Part shown: in pieces, positions 16,699-26,059 of the stretch
Numbering within the stretch: position 1 is the first letter of the stretch
Layout of the letters: every line of letters starts with the position of its first letter
DNA from: an uncultured Actinomycetes bacterium
GTDB taxonomy: Bacteria > Actinomycetota > Acidimicrobiia > IMCC26256 > PALSA-555
Reading direction: 5' to 3'
NCBI GenBank assembly: GCA_937927875.1
Contig: CALEYV010000148.1
Location: 1 to 39,902 of the forward strand
DNA length: 39,902 nt
Position numbers and translations under genes: made by a program
The notes under the pieces: model-generated
Told to the model about the DNA's origin: nothing
The model's database searches: none
What the model saw: only the letters and a program-made list of their open reading frames with translations

Positions 16699-18450
16699 CT
16701 ACCCGGATCCCCGACTCGACGGTGCCGCCGAGCCGGACGGGTGGGCGTCGGGCAGCCGGATGATGGCGTAGCCGGCCCGACGGAGCAGCTCGGGCATCTG
16801 GTGCACGGCGTCGCGGTCGAGGTCGCGCACCTCGTCGCTCAGCTCGTCCCAGTCGACGAGATACGGGCTGGTCCGAGCCACCGGGTCGCGGTGGGCTCCG
16901 AGCGTCCAGCCGTCCCGATGCCGCTCCGCGACCCAGCGCTCGTGCTCGAGCCGGGCCAGCAGCTCGAGCTCGTGGCGCTGGAAGTCGAACGTCGCCCGGC
17001 TCGGGCCGTCGAGGTTCACGAGGTCGCAGCCGATGCCGCGCAGCTTCTCCGCGTAGTGCGCGGCCTGGTGGCGGTTCGAGTCGCGCAGCGTCTCGGGCAG
17101 GTCGTCCCACGCCGCGACGGCGGGATCCGTGCTGTCCACGCCCGCGTCCCGCTGCCGGGCCCGGTACGCGTCGTGGATCCCGCGCGCGAGACGCTCCACG
17201 AGACCACCGGTCACCAGCTCGGCGGTGCAGGCGACGTCGGGCAGGGACACGATGCGCAGCGTCGGCTCGGCCTCCTCGATGTGGCGCAGGGTGTGATGGA
17301 GGACGCCGGCGAGGGCCCCGGTGCGCCAGATCCCGGCGACGACGGTCGAGCCGTGGGCCCGGGCGGCCTCGCGGAGGCCCAGGGCGGCGCCGAGGTTGGC
17401 GGCCGGGTCGTCGAGGAGCGCGAAGACGGTCGCGGGCGGCTGGCCGGGGGCGAAGATCGCGTTCGTCACCGCCTCCCGCGCGTCGGGGGCGAGCTCGACC
17501 GGCTCGACGTGGCCGGTCAGCCACGGGTAGCGGGCCTCGAGGGCGACCAGCTGCTCCCGAGCCTGCGCGTCGACGAGCGTGATGCGGCTGCCCTCGGCGT
17601 CTGCGCTCGGATGCGTGACGGCGTTGAACACCAGGCGCGTCGCGGTCGGGCCGGAGCCCAGGATGACGATGCGGGTGCCGGCGGGCCGGTGGGTGCTCAG
17701 CAAGACCCGGGCCGCCAGGTCGTGCACGCTGAACACGTCGACGCGGACCCGCTCGTCCTCGGCGATGCGGAACGTCTCGAGCTGGAACAGTCGGGCCAGC
17801 TCGGGGTCGCTGACGTGGATGTGGCAGTCCAGCGGCGGGCCGGTCGTGGTGGCGCCGAAGCTGAGGGCCTTGAGCGCGATCTCGGCGTTGGTCGTGTCGT
17901 CGGCGGTCGCGATGAGGCGCCGGGCGCGACGGATCCGGGCTTGGGCGAGCACGGCCGGATCGGTCCCGTCGCCGACGATGACGACCGCGCCGGCCGCTCG
18001 GGCCGGCTCGAGCCCGGTCCCGGACGGGTCGAGCTCGATGGCGACCATGTCGGCACCGGCCTGCCCCAGGTTCCGGGCCAGTGCGCCGCCGATCTCGCCC
18101 AGCCCGACGATCACGACGTGGCGGCGGAGGAAGGGGAGGCGCGCCAGCGCGATTCGGTCGTGGAACAGCGCCGCGACGGCGCTGATGGCGCCCAGGCCGA
18201 CCGCGGCGGGCAGCAGGAACTGCGCGATGTCGAGCGTCCACGGCAGCGGCGGCGGCGGGGGACCACCGGTGATGAAGAGCATCCGGAGGTCCGCGTAGAG
18301 CCGGTCGCCGAAGCCGAGCGAGCGGCCCCGCGCCGCGTAGTACGTGCCGAGCCCGATCCAGCCGAGCACGAGCCCGCCGACCACGCCGACCACCACGAGG
18401 GTCCAGCGCAGGCGTCGGGTGACGTTTCGTCGCTCGGGTCGACCAGCCAT
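16699..18450 (-). CDS. Two-TM TrkA-N (RCK-like) protein with C-terminal RyR domain
   Basis: A 583-aa membrane-anchored protein. TM helices are near residues 14-38 and 76-97, with a proline-rich loop (GGPPPPPLP) between. A Rossmann fold follows (HVVIVGLGEIGGALARNL from 111; acidic AIELD at 136-140; VGDGTD), typical of TrkA-N/RCK domains that bind NAD(H) or nucleotides. A second Rossmann-like unit begins at RIVILGSGPTATRL. Residues about 498-565 match the RyR domain: EHERWVAERHRDGWTLG, SPYLVDWDELSDE, DLDRDAVHQMPELL, RRAGYAI. A K+ selectivity filter with pore helix is not evident; SLGFGD after TM1 is in the wrong place. The role is probably nucleotide-responsive membrane sensing or transport. 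It converges on the TIR fusion gene (6-bp gap). ATG 18450 was preferred because TM1 then lies close to the N terminus. Confidence 0.85.
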   Translation of the reverse strand: MAGRPERRNVTRRLRWTLVVVGVVGGLVLGWIGLGTYYAARGRSLGFGDRLYADLRMLFITGGPPPPPLPWTLDIAQFLLPAAVGLGAISAVAALFHDRIALARLPFLRRHVVIVGLGEIGGALARNLGQAGADMVAIELDPSGTGLEPARAAGAVVIVGDGTDPAVLAQARIRRARRLIATADDTTNAEIALKALSFGATTTGPPLDCHIHVSDPELARLFQLETFRIAEDERVRVDVFSVHDLAARVLLSTHRPAGTRIVILGSGPTATRLVFNAVTHPSADAEGSRITLVDAQAREQLVALEARYPWLTGHVEPVELAPDAREAVTNAIFAPGQPPATVFALLDDPAANLGAALGLREAARAHGSTVVAGIWRTGALAGVLHHTLRHIEEAEPTLRIVSLPDVACTAELVTGGLVERLARGIHDAYRARQRDAGVDSTDPAVAAWDDLPETLRDSNRHQAAHYAEKLRGIGCDLVNLDGPSRATFDFQRHELELLARLEHERWVAERHRDGWTLGAHRDPVARTSPYLVDWDELSDEVRDLDRDAVHQMPELLRRAGYAIIRLPDAHPSGSAAPSSRGSG

Positions 18451-18501
18451 CGTCAGGGTGCGCGCCGCGCGGGAGTCGTGATCCGCGGGGCCGCCACTAC
18501 A

Positions 18502-18517
18502 CCGGCGTCGTCGCCGG
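18502..18517. repeat. Inverted repeat downstream of the LLM oxidoreductase gene
   Basis: CCGGCG and CGCCGG flank TCGT in the 118-bp gap between the LLM gene and the TrkA-N/RyR gene, both on the minus strand. It could be a weak terminator or stabilising hairpin. It lacks a T-run and such small GC repeats are common here. Confidence 0.25.
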
Positions 18518-18568
18518 AGGCCACGCGTCCACGGTGCCACAAACCGGCGCCGAACGGGTCGAGGGTGC

Positions 18569-19522
18569 TCAGGCCGTCCGCTGCAGCTGGGGGGCGACGT
18601 CGCGGCCGAAGGCGTCCATCTGATCGAGCAGCTCGTCGAGCGAGCGGTTCCGGAACCGGACCTGGAGGTGGCTGACGCCCATGGCGCCGAACTCGTTGAG
18701 CCGCTCGGCGACCGCGTCGGCGCTGCCCCTCAGCGTCGTCTCGCCGACGTCCCACGTCGGCTGGCCGACGTAGAGGACCTCGGTGATCGTGCCGAGGTCG
18801 ATCGGCTCGTCGCCTCGGGTTCGCTTCCGGTGCTCGAGCAGATACGCGATCTGGGCCGGCATGTCGTCACGCGGGGTGCCCTGCGGGAGCCACCCATCCC
18901 CGCGCTCGGCGGCCCGCCGCAGCGCCGGCTTCGAGGATCCACCGACCCAGATCGGCAGCGGGTGCTGGCGGGGGCGAGGCGCCATCCCCGCGTCGTGGAG
19001 GTGGCCCCAGAAGGGCGTGGTGACGTCCGGGTACTCCACGGTGAAGGCGTCGCGGATGACGTCGATGGCGGCGTCGGTGACCGCGCCGCGACGCTCGAAG
19101 TCGAAGCCGAGGAGCTCGAACTCACCCTGGAGGTGGCCGGCGCCGACGCCGAGGATGGCCCGGCCCCCTGACAGCTCGTCGAGCGTCATGAACGACTTCG
19201 CGGTGTGGAGCGGGTGGCGGTAGCTCAGCACGTACACGTGCGACAGGATCCGCACCTGGTTCGTGATGCCGGCGATCCACCCGAGGGTCGCCACGGTGTC
19301 GTACCAGGTGGTGCGCATGTGCTCGTCGAGCGGCTTCGTGACCGCCAGATGGTCGCAGACCGCGACGTAGAAGAACCCGGTCTCGTCGGCCTTGCGGGCA
19401 ATCGCCGCCAGCTCGGCGGCGCCGGCGTCGGCCTCCCAGTCCTCGGCGAAGGTGCGGCTCTTGGCCTGCACCTGCAGCTGCATGCCGTAGACCAGCTCCC
19501 CGGCGGGGACGATCGACGGCAT
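18569..19522 (-). CDS. LLM class F420-dependent oxidoreductase
   Basis: A 317-aa TIM-barrel oxidoreductase of the luciferase-like monooxygenase superfamily, F420 type. Typical marks are the strand-3 region FFYVAVCDHLAV, the TLDELSGGRAILGVGAGHL segment, ELLGFDFERRG, and LPIWVGGSSKPALRRAAERGDGWLP. Actinobacterial members use F420 (or FMN) to oxidise or reduce alcohols, imines or ring double bonds. The gene follows the esterase by 9 bp on the same strand, so the two probably form an operon. The start ATG 19522 lacks a clear ribosome site; Met14 (GMQLQVQ) is an alternative that keeps the barrel. The substrate is unknown. Confidence 0.87.
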   Translation of the reverse strand: MPSIVPAGELVYGMQLQVQAKSRTFAEDWEADAGAAELAAIARKADETGFFYVAVCDHLAVTKPLDEHMRTTWYDTVATLGWIAGITNQVRILSHVYVLSYRHPLHTAKSFMTLDELSGGRAILGVGAGHLQGEFELLGFDFERRGAVTDAAIDVIRDAFTVEYPDVTTPFWGHLHDAGMAPRPRQHPLPIWVGGSSKPALRRAAERGDGWLPQGTPRDDMPAQIAYLLEHRKRTRGDEPIDLGTITEVLYVGQPTWDVGETTLRGSADAVAERLNEFGAMGVSHLQVRFRNRSLDELLDQMDAFGRDVAPQLQRTA

Positions 19523-19531
19523 CGGGTCGGC

Positions 19532-20473
<942 letters not shown>

Positions 20474-20495
20474 CGGCGCGCAGAGTAGCGGCGGT

Positions 20496-20510
20496 CTGAC
20501 GGGCCGTCAG
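20496..20510. promoter_or_regulatory. Palindromic operator CTGACGG-N-CCGTCAG in a divergent promoter
   Basis: A perfect palindrome with 7-bp arms and one central base, between the esterase (-) and acyl-CoA ligase (+) genes. It matches the site at 870-884 at 13 of 15 positions. It lies 10 bp upstream of a -10-like TAGCCT (20521-20526), overlapping the expected -35 region, as expected for repression of the ligase promoter. A TetR-type acyl-CoA-responsive repressor is the most likely ligand, by inference. Confidence 0.6.
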
Positions 20511-20520
20511 GCCCGCTGGG

Positions 20521-20526
20521 TAGCCT
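20521..20526 (+). promoter_or_regulatory. -10 element of the acyl-CoA ligase promoter
   Basis: TAGCCT fits TANNNT, sits 10 bp after the operator and 25 nt before the GTG start, leaving room for a short leader with the GGGAGGAAC ribosome site (20542-20550). The same hexamer is used at 28933. Confidence 0.4.
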
Positions 20527-20551
20527 CCGCGAGCAGCGATCGGGAGGAACG

Positions 20552-22147
20552 GTGCGCGCGGACGAGCGGTGGGGGAGCATCCCGGGCCTGGTCCAGGCCC
20601 GAGCCGCCGACTTCGCGGCGCGCGAGGCGGTCGTCGACGACGACGGGGCCGTGCGCCACACCTACGGTGACCTCGGCGCCCTGCTCGTGCGCTCGACCCG
20701 GGCCGCCATGGCGGCCGGCCTCGAGCCCGGGGACCGGGCGTCGGTGTGGGCACCGAACGTCCACGAGTGGATCACCGCCGCCCTCGGCGTCCTCGGCGCC
20801 GGCGGCGTGCTCGTGCCCCTCAACACCCGCTTCAAGGGCGCCGAGGCCGCCTTCGTGCTCGGCAAGGCCCGGGCCCGCACGCTCTTCACCGTCACCGGGT
20901 TCCTCGGCACCGACTACGTCGCCCTGCTGCGCGACGCCGGCGTCGAGCTGCTCGACCTCGAGCGCACCGTCGTGCTCCGCGGCGACCCGCCGCCCGGGAC
21001 CGACTCGTTCGATGCCTACCTGGCGGCGGGGGAACAGGTACCGGCCGCCGACGCGCTCGAGCGCATCGCGGGGATCCGGAGCGACGACGTCTCCGACATC
21101 ATCTTCACCTCCGGCACGACGGGGCGGCCCAAGGGCGCGGTCGTCACCCACGGCCAGTCGCTGCGCGTGTACGAGGCGTGGACCGATGTCATCGGGCTGC
21201 GGGAGGGCGACCGGTACCTGATCGTGAACCCGTTCTTCCACACCTTCGGGTACAAGGCGGGCTGGATGTCGTGCCTGCTGCGGGGCGCCACGATCGTGCC
21301 GTTCCAGGTCTTCGACGTCCCGAAGGTGCTCGGCGCCGTCGAGCGGGAGCGCATCAGCGTGCTGCCGGGCCCGCCGACGCTGCTGCAGGGGATCCTCGAC
21401 GCGCCCGGCCGGAGCGGCTTCGACCTGTCGTCGCTGCGGCTCACCGTGACCGGGGCGGCGGCGGTGCCGGTGAAGCTCATCGAGCGGCTGCGCGACGAGA
21501 TGACGTTCGAGACGATCATCACCGGCTACGGCCTCACCGAGACGACCGGCACCGCCGCCATGTGCCGTCACGACGACGACCCGGACACGATCGCGAACTG
21601 GTCGGGCCGCGCGATCCCCGACACCGAGCTGCGCATCGTCGACGACGCCGGGACCGAGGTGGCGACCGGCGACCCGGGCGAGGTCGTGGTGCGGGGCTAC
21701 AACGTGATGCGCGGCTACTTCGAGGAGCCGGAGGAGACCGCCGCCGCGATCGACGGCGACGGCTGGCTGCACACGGGCGACATCGGCGTGATGAACGACC
21801 GCGGCTACGTGCGCATCACCGACCGCAAGAAGGACATGTTCATCGCGGGCGGGTTCAACGCCTACCCGGCCGAGATCGAGAACCTCCTGCTCGGCAACGA
21901 GGCGCTGGCCCAGGTCGCTGTGGTCGGCGTCCCGGACGACCGACTCGGCGAGGTCGGCATGGCGTTCGTCGTGCCGCGTCCCGGCGCGACCGTCGATCCC
22001 GACGAGCTGGTGGCGTGGGCCCGGGAGCACATGGCGAACTACAAGGTGCCGCGCTACGTCGAGGTCGTCGACGCGCTCCCGTTGAACGCGAGCGGGAAGG
22101 TGCTGAAGTACGAGCTGCGGGAGCGGGGCCGGGCCCGGGTCGGCTGA
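20552..22147 (+). CDS. Acyl-CoA ligase (AMP-forming), FadD3-like
   Basis: A 531-aa ANL-superfamily enzyme that activates a carboxylic acid to its CoA thioester via an acyl-AMP. Motifs: P-loop FTSGTTGRPKGAVV, YGLTETTG, GWLHTGDIG, hinge DRKKDMFIAGGFN and the catalytic lysine in ASGKVLKYELRE. The NPFFHTFGYKAG and SVLPGPPTLLQGILD segments recall FadD3, the steroid-ring (HIP) CoA ligase of mycobacterial cholesterol catabolism, more than long-chain fatty-acid ligases; this is from memory and needs a tree. GTG 20552 has a clear GGGAGGAAC site. The palindrome and -10 element upstream suggest dedicated regulation. It converges on the cNMP-binding gene with 6 bp between stops. Confidence 0.88.
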   Translation: MRADERWGSIPGLVQARAADFAAREAVVDDDGAVRHTYGDLGALLVRSTRAAMAAGLEPGDRASVWAPNVHEWITAALGVLGAGGVLVPLNTRFKGAEAAFVLGKARARTLFTVTGFLGTDYVALLRDAGVELLDLERTVVLRGDPPPGTDSFDAYLAAGEQVPAADALERIAGIRSDDVSDIIFTSGTTGRPKGAVVTHGQSLRVYEAWTDVIGLREGDRYLIVNPFFHTFGYKAGWMSCLLRGATIVPFQVFDVPKVLGAVERERISVLPGPPTLLQGILDAPGRSGFDLSSLRLTVTGAAAVPVKLIERLRDEMTFETIITGYGLTETTGTAAMCRHDDDPDTIANWSGRAIPDTELRIVDDAGTEVATGDPGEVVVRGYNVMRGYFEEPEETAAAIDGDGWLHTGDIGVMNDRGYVRITDRKKDMFIAGGFNAYPAEIENLLLGNEALAQVAVVGVPDDRLGEVGMAFVVPRPGATVDPDELVAWAREHMANYKVPRYVEVVDALPLNASGKVLKYELRERGRARVG

Positions 22148-22153
22148 CCGAGG

Positions 22154-22576
22154 CTAGGCGTCGACCGGGGTCTCGAGCTCGGCGAGCCGCTGGCCGACGG
22201 TGGCCATGATCTCGTGCGACAGCTCGGGCGTCTCGGCGAGCAGCCCGTGGAACTCCCGCCGGCCGATGACCTCGATCACGACCGGGGTCTTGGCGACCAC
22301 GGTGGCGGTGCGAGGCCGGTTGTCGAGCAGCGCGATCTCGCCGACGTAGTTGCCCGGCCCTCGAGTCGCGACGACGCGGTCGCCCTTGCGGACCTCGATC
22401 TCGCCCTCGAGCACGATGATGAACTCCTGGCCCTGGCGTCCCTCCTGGGTGAGGACGGTGCCGGCCGGCTCGTTCAGCCGGGTGGCCAGGCTCGAGACGA
22501 GCCGCAGCTGCTTCTTCGACAGCCCCTTGAAGAGCGGGACCTCGTGCAGCCACTCCTCCGTCTTGCCGTGCTCCAT
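22154..22576 (-). CDS. Stand-alone cyclic nucleotide-binding (CAP-type) domain protein
   Basis: A 140-aa protein that is essentially one cNMP-binding beta-barrel. VPLFKGLSKKQL (13-24) is the usual entry helix, the barrel follows with LTQEGRQGQEFIIVLEGEIEV, and the phosphate-binding cassette is GEIALLDNRPRTATV (79-93) with Glu80 and Arg89 in the positions that hold the ribose and phosphate. There is no helix-turn-helix, kinase or channel part, so it may regulate a partner protein through cAMP. ATG 22576 has AGGAG about 7 nt upstream. It is monocistronic and diverges from the D-aminoacylase-like gene. The cyclase-like domain 6 kb away looks inactive, so the cyclic nucleotide would come from elsewhere. 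Confidence 0.88.
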   Translation of the reverse strand: MEHGKTEEWLHEVPLFKGLSKKQLRLVSSLATRLNEPAGTVLTQEGRQGQEFIIVLEGEIEVRKGDRVVATRGPGNYVGEIALLDNRPRTATVVAKTPVVIEVIGRREFHGLLAETPELSHEIMATVGQRLAELETPVDA

Positions 22577-22721
22577 GCGTCACTCCTGTCGCTCGACGCG
22601 CCGGGCACCCCCCTCGGCGGGGGCAGTTTAGGTTTGGATGGTCGGCGGCGGGCTCGGCCGTGGGCCTGCGCCCGAGGCCGGGCGGCGGGCCGGTTGCCCG
22701 ACCCCGCCGGACGCGCAAAAC

Positions 22722-22735
22722 TAGAACCTGTTCTC
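22722..22735. promoter_or_regulatory. KstR-like operator (one mismatch) upstream of the amidohydrolase
   Basis: TAGAACCTGTTCTC contains the perfect inverted repeat AGAAC-CT-GTTCT and fits the mycobacterial KstR consensus TNNAACNNGTTNNA except for the last base. It lies 14 bp before the ATG at 22750, where a repressor would block initiation. The GC-poor context (AAAACTAGAACC) supports a promoter region. The cognate regulator is not in the window. Confidence 0.5.
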
Positions 22736-22749
22736 ATTGAGGGGTCGCG

Positions 22750-24480
22750 ATGCTGGACGTGCTGATCCGGGGCGCCACGGTGGTCGACGGGACTGGGGGC
22801 CCGAGCCGCCGGGCCGACGTCGCCGTCGAGGCGGGCCGCGTGACCGAGGTCGGCACCGTCGAGGAGCCGGCCCACGAGACCGTCGACGCCGAGGGCCTGG
22901 TCGTGGCCCCGGGCTTTGTCGACCCCCACACGCACTACGACGCGCAGCTGTTCTGGGACCCGACCGCGTCGTCGTCGAGCCTGCACGGCGTCACGACGAT
23001 CGTCGCCGGGAACTGCGGGTTCACGCTCGCGCCGTTGGCGGACCGCGACGCCGACTACACGCGGCGGATGATGATGAAGGTCGAGGGCATGCCGCTCGCT
23101 GCGCTCGAGCAGGGCGTGCCCTGGAACTGGTCGACGTTCGCTGAGTACCTGGGCCGCCTCGAGGGCAACGTCGGCGTCAACGTCGGCTTCCTCGTCGGCC
23201 ACTGCGCGATCCGCCGGAACGTGATGGGCGCCGACGCGGTGGGGAACGAGGCGACCGAGCGCCAGGTCGCCGACATGGTGGGGCTGCTCCACGAGTCGCT
23301 CGCGGCCGGCGGCTTCGGGTTCTCGACGACGCTGTCGTTCACCCACTCGGACGGTGACGGCGAGCCGGTCGCGTCGCGGTGGGCCAGCCGCGACGAGGTC
23401 CTGGCGCTGTGCGGCGCCGTGCGCGAGCACGAAGGCACCACCCTCGAGTACGTGACGGACGGCTGCCTGCGCGGGTTCCGCCCCGACGAGGTCGACCTCA
23501 TGGCCGACATGACGCTGGCTGCCCGCCGGCCGCTGAACTGGAACGTCCTCACCGTCGACGCCAAGGAGCCGGAGCGCTATCGCTCCCAGCTGGCCGCCAA
23601 TGAGAACGCGGCCGCGGCCGGGGGGCGGGTGCTGGCCCTCACCATGCCGGTGCTGGTCGAGATGAACATGAGCTTCCTGACCTACTGCGCGCTGTTCATG
23701 CTCCCGGACTGGGCTGCCGTCATGAACCTCCCGGTCGCAGAGCGCATGGCGAAGCTTCGGGATCCCGCCGTCCGCCGCCACCTCAACGACCGCGCCCATT
23801 CGCCGGACGCCGGCGTGATCGGGCGGCTCACCGCCTGGGGCCGCTACCAGATCGGCGACACCTTCTCGGCCGCCAACGAGGGCCTGAAGGGCCAGCGCGT
23901 CGGGGACGTCGCCCGGGCGCGGGGCCAGGAGCCGTTCGACACGCTGCTCGACATCGTGCTCAACGACGACCTCAAGACGGTGCTGTGGCCGCTGCCCACC
24001 GACGACGACGACGGGTCGTGGGCCCTGCGCCGGCAGGCGTGGGACCGCGACGACGTGCTCATCGGCGGGTCCGACGCCGGCGCCCACCTCGACCGCATGT
24101 GCGGGGCGCCCTACACGACCCAGTTCCTGGCCGACTGCCTGCGAGGGCGGCGCCTCGTCTCGCTGGAGCGGGCCGTGCAGCTCATCACGTCGGCGCCCGC
24201 GGCGCTGTTCGGGCTCCGCGACCGCGGCACCCTCGCCGCCGGTCGCCAGGCCGACCTGGTGCTGTTCGACCCCGAGACCGTCGGAGCCCGCGACGCGTCG
24301 CTGGTCCACGACCTGCCCGGTGACACCGCCCGCCTGTTCGCGTCCGCGGTCGGCATCGAGCGGGTGCTGGTGAACGGGCGGACGATCGTCGCCGACGGCC
24401 GGACGACCGGCGACACGCCCGGCGTCGTCCTTCGGTCCGGGCGCGACACCGCCACCGTCGGCGTGCCGGCGGGCGCATGA
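22750..24480 (+). CDS. N-acyl-D-amino-acid deacylase-like amidohydrolase
   Basis: A 576-aa metal-dependent amidohydrolase of the D-aminoacylase type. The N-terminal composite beta domain (VLIRGATVVDGTG) leads into the barrel with His60 and His62 in DPHTHYDAQ and Cys89 in AGNCGFT, the cysteine that bridges metals in D-aminoacylases. Later elements are THSDGDG, GGSDAGAHLDRM (strand-8 Asp), and the return beta domain LAAGRQADLVLFDPETVG. Such enzymes cleave N-acyl or cyclic amide bonds; the true substrate is unknown, and the catabolic context suggests a role other than D-amino acid recycling. ATG 22750 has GAGGGG 7 nt upstream and a KstR-like site before it. A close paralogue lies at 30669-32384. 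The next gene starts 88 bp downstream with its own promoter. Confidence 0.87.
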   Translation: MLDVLIRGATVVDGTGGPSRRADVAVEAGRVTEVGTVEEPAHETVDAEGLVVAPGFVDPHTHYDAQLFWDPTASSSSLHGVTTIVAGNCGFTLAPLADRDADYTRRMMMKVEGMPLAALEQGVPWNWSTFAEYLGRLEGNVGVNVGFLVGHCAIRRNVMGADAVGNEATERQVADMVGLLHESLAAGGFGFSTTLSFTHSDGDGEPVASRWASRDEVLALCGAVREHEGTTLEYVTDGCLRGFRPDEVDLMADMTLAARRPLNWNVLTVDAKEPERYRSQLAANENAAAAGGRVLALTMPVLVEMNMSFLTYCALFMLPDWAAVMNLPVAERMAKLRDPAVRRHLNDRAHSPDAGVIGRLTAWGRYQIGDTFSAANEGLKGQRVGDVARARGQEPFDTLLDIVLNDDLKTVLWPLPTDDDDGSWALRRQAWDRDDVLIGGSDAGAHLDRMCGAPYTTQFLADCLRGRRLVSLERAVQLITSAPAALFGLRDRGTLAAGRQADLVLFDPETVGARDASLVHDLPGDTARLFASAVGIERVLVNGRTIVADGRTTGDTPGVVLRSGRDTATVGVPAGA

Positions 24481-24532
24481 CGCCAGCCGTCGATCCGCGA
24501 CACGCCCCGCCGGTCGCGAGAAACCGCGGTGG

Positions 24533-24538
24533 TACGTT
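24533..24538 (+). promoter_or_regulatory. -10 element upstream of the aldehyde dehydrogenase
   Basis: TACGTT (TANNNT type) in the 88-bp gap before the ALDH gene, identical to the hexamer at 7056. A leader of about 25 nt with GAGGAGA would follow. This suggests that the dehydrogenase operon can be expressed separately from the amidohydrolase. Confidence 0.35.
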
Positions 24539-24568
24539 CCGACCGACCGACGCGCGGCTGAGGAGACC

Positions 24569-26038
24569 ATGACCGCGAGCGCGACGAAGGACTACGAGCT
24601 GCTCATCGGCGGCGAGTGGGCGCCCGGCTCGGCCGGCTCCTACGACGTTGTGAACCCGGCGACCGAGACCGTCGTCGGGACCGCGCCCGAGGCCAACGCG
24701 GCCGACGCCGACGCGGCCGCGCAGGCGGCGCGCGACGCGCTGCCGGGCTGGAAGCGCAGCACGCCCGAGCGGCGCGCCGAGCTGCTCCAAGCGCTCGCCG
24801 ACGAGATCCGCCGCCGCAACGACGACCTGCTGCCGCTGATCATGGCCGAGACCGGCGCCACCCTGAAGGTGGGGTCGGCCCTGCAGGTGCCGCAGGCGGT
24901 GGCCCGCTTCGAGCGGTACGCGAGAGGCGCGCTCGAGGACCTGTCGGTCCCGCTCCCGCCGTCGGTCATGGGCTCGACGCCGCTGGCGCCGGGCGGCCTC
25001 ATCGGCGGGCTCGGCCTCCGCCAGCCGGTCGGGGTGGTGGCGTGCATCTCGCCGTACAACTTCCCGCTCGTGAACATGGCCGGCAAGGTCGGCCCGGCCT
25101 TGGCGACCGGGAACACGATCGTGATGAAGCCGGCGCCCCAGGACCCGCTGGCGATCATCGAGTTCGCCGACATCTGCCGGCAGGTCGGCTTCCCGCCCGG
25201 GGTCGTCAACGTCGTCACCGGCTCGTCGCCCGAGATCGGGGAGGCGCTCGTCGCGACCAAGAACGTCGACATGATCTCGTTTACGGGCTCGACGGTCGTC
25301 GGATCCCGGATCTACGAGGCGGGCGGGAAGACGATGAAGCGGCTCCTGCTCGAGCTCGGCGGCAAGGGCGCCTGCGTCGTCTGCGAGGACGCCGACCTCG
25401 CCAAGGCCGTCACCGCGCTCGTGAGCGTCTGGGGCTTCCACTCGGGCCAGATCTGCACCGCCCCGACCCGGGCCATCGTGCACCGCAGCGTCCACGACCG
25501 GCTCGTCGCCGGGCTCGAGGCGGCGGCGCCGAACCTCGTCGTCGGACCGCCGGAGCGGGAGGACACGGTGATCGGGCCTGTGATCTCGGCGCAGCACCGC
25601 GACCGGGTCGAGGGCTTCATCGACGCCGGTCAGCGCGAGGGCGGGACGCTGCGCGTCGACGGCCGGCGGCCGCCGATGGACCAGGGGTTCTACGTCGGCC
25701 CGACCCTGCTCACCGACTGCACGAACGACATGACGGTGGTGCGGGAGGAGATCTTCGGTCCCGTCATCGTCGTCGTGCCCTTCGACACCGAGGACGAGGC
25801 GATCGCCATCGCCAACGACTCCGACTACGGCCTCTACGACTACGTGTTCTCGGAGGACACCGGTCGGGCGTTCGAGATCGCCCAGCAGCTCGAGGCCGGC
25901 CACGTCGGGATCAACACCGCCCAGCGCAACCACGAGGCGCCGTTCGGCGGCTTCAAGATGAGCGGCATCGGCCGGGACGGCGGCGTGTTCGGGCTCCACG
26001 CGTACACCGAGCTCCAGAGCGTGATCTGGCCCGGGTAG
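24569..26038 (+). CDS. Aldehyde dehydrogenase family protein
   Basis: A 489-aa NAD(P)+-dependent aldehyde dehydrogenase. Catalytic residues are all present: Asn164 in SPYNFP, Glu262 in LELGGK and the nucleophile Cys296 in SGQICTAPTR. The cofactor motif FTGST (238-242) and KPAPQDP are typical. It would oxidise an aldehyde to the acid, the natural step after the zinc alcohol dehydrogenase encoded 21 bp downstream. ATG 24569 has GAGGAGA 5 nt upstream. It opens a same-strand run of six genes to 30198. The substrate is not evident; the absence of a CoA-binding signature argues against an acylating enzyme. Confidence 0.92.
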   Translation: MTASATKDYELLIGGEWAPGSAGSYDVVNPATETVVGTAPEANAADADAAAQAARDALPGWKRSTPERRAELLQALADEIRRRNDDLLPLIMAETGATLKVGSALQVPQAVARFERYARGALEDLSVPLPPSVMGSTPLAPGGLIGGLGLRQPVGVVACISPYNFPLVNMAGKVGPALATGNTIVMKPAPQDPLAIIEFADICRQVGFPPGVVNVVTGSSPEIGEALVATKNVDMISFTGSTVVGSRIYEAGGKTMKRLLLELGGKGACVVCEDADLAKAVTALVSVWGFHSGQICTAPTRAIVHRSVHDRLVAGLEAAAPNLVVGPPEREDTVIGPVISAQHRDRVEGFIDAGQREGGTLRVDGRRPPMDQGFYVGPTLLTDCTNDMTVVREEIFGPVIVVVPFDTEDEAIAIANDSDYGLYDYVFSEDTGRAFEIAQQLEAGHVGINTAQRNHEAPFGGFKMSGIGRDGGVFGLHAYTELQSVIWPG

Positions 26039-26059
26039 GGCGGATCAGGAAGGGACGCC

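Noticed and set aside
18304..18325. SLGFGD after TM1 of the TrkA-N/RyR protein as a K+ selectivity filter
   Set aside because: It follows TM1 by only a few residues with no pore helix, and TM2 does not follow directly; calling it a K+ channel is not supported.
16741..18675. 644-aa plus-strand frame opposite the TrkA-N/RyR gene
   Set aside because: Composition is shadow-like; the minus frame has TM helices, Rossmann motifs and a RyR domain.
20496..20510. KstR2 operator before the FadD3-like ligase
   Set aside because: KstR2 sites have an ACAAG/CTTGT-type core; the CTGACGG palindrome does not.
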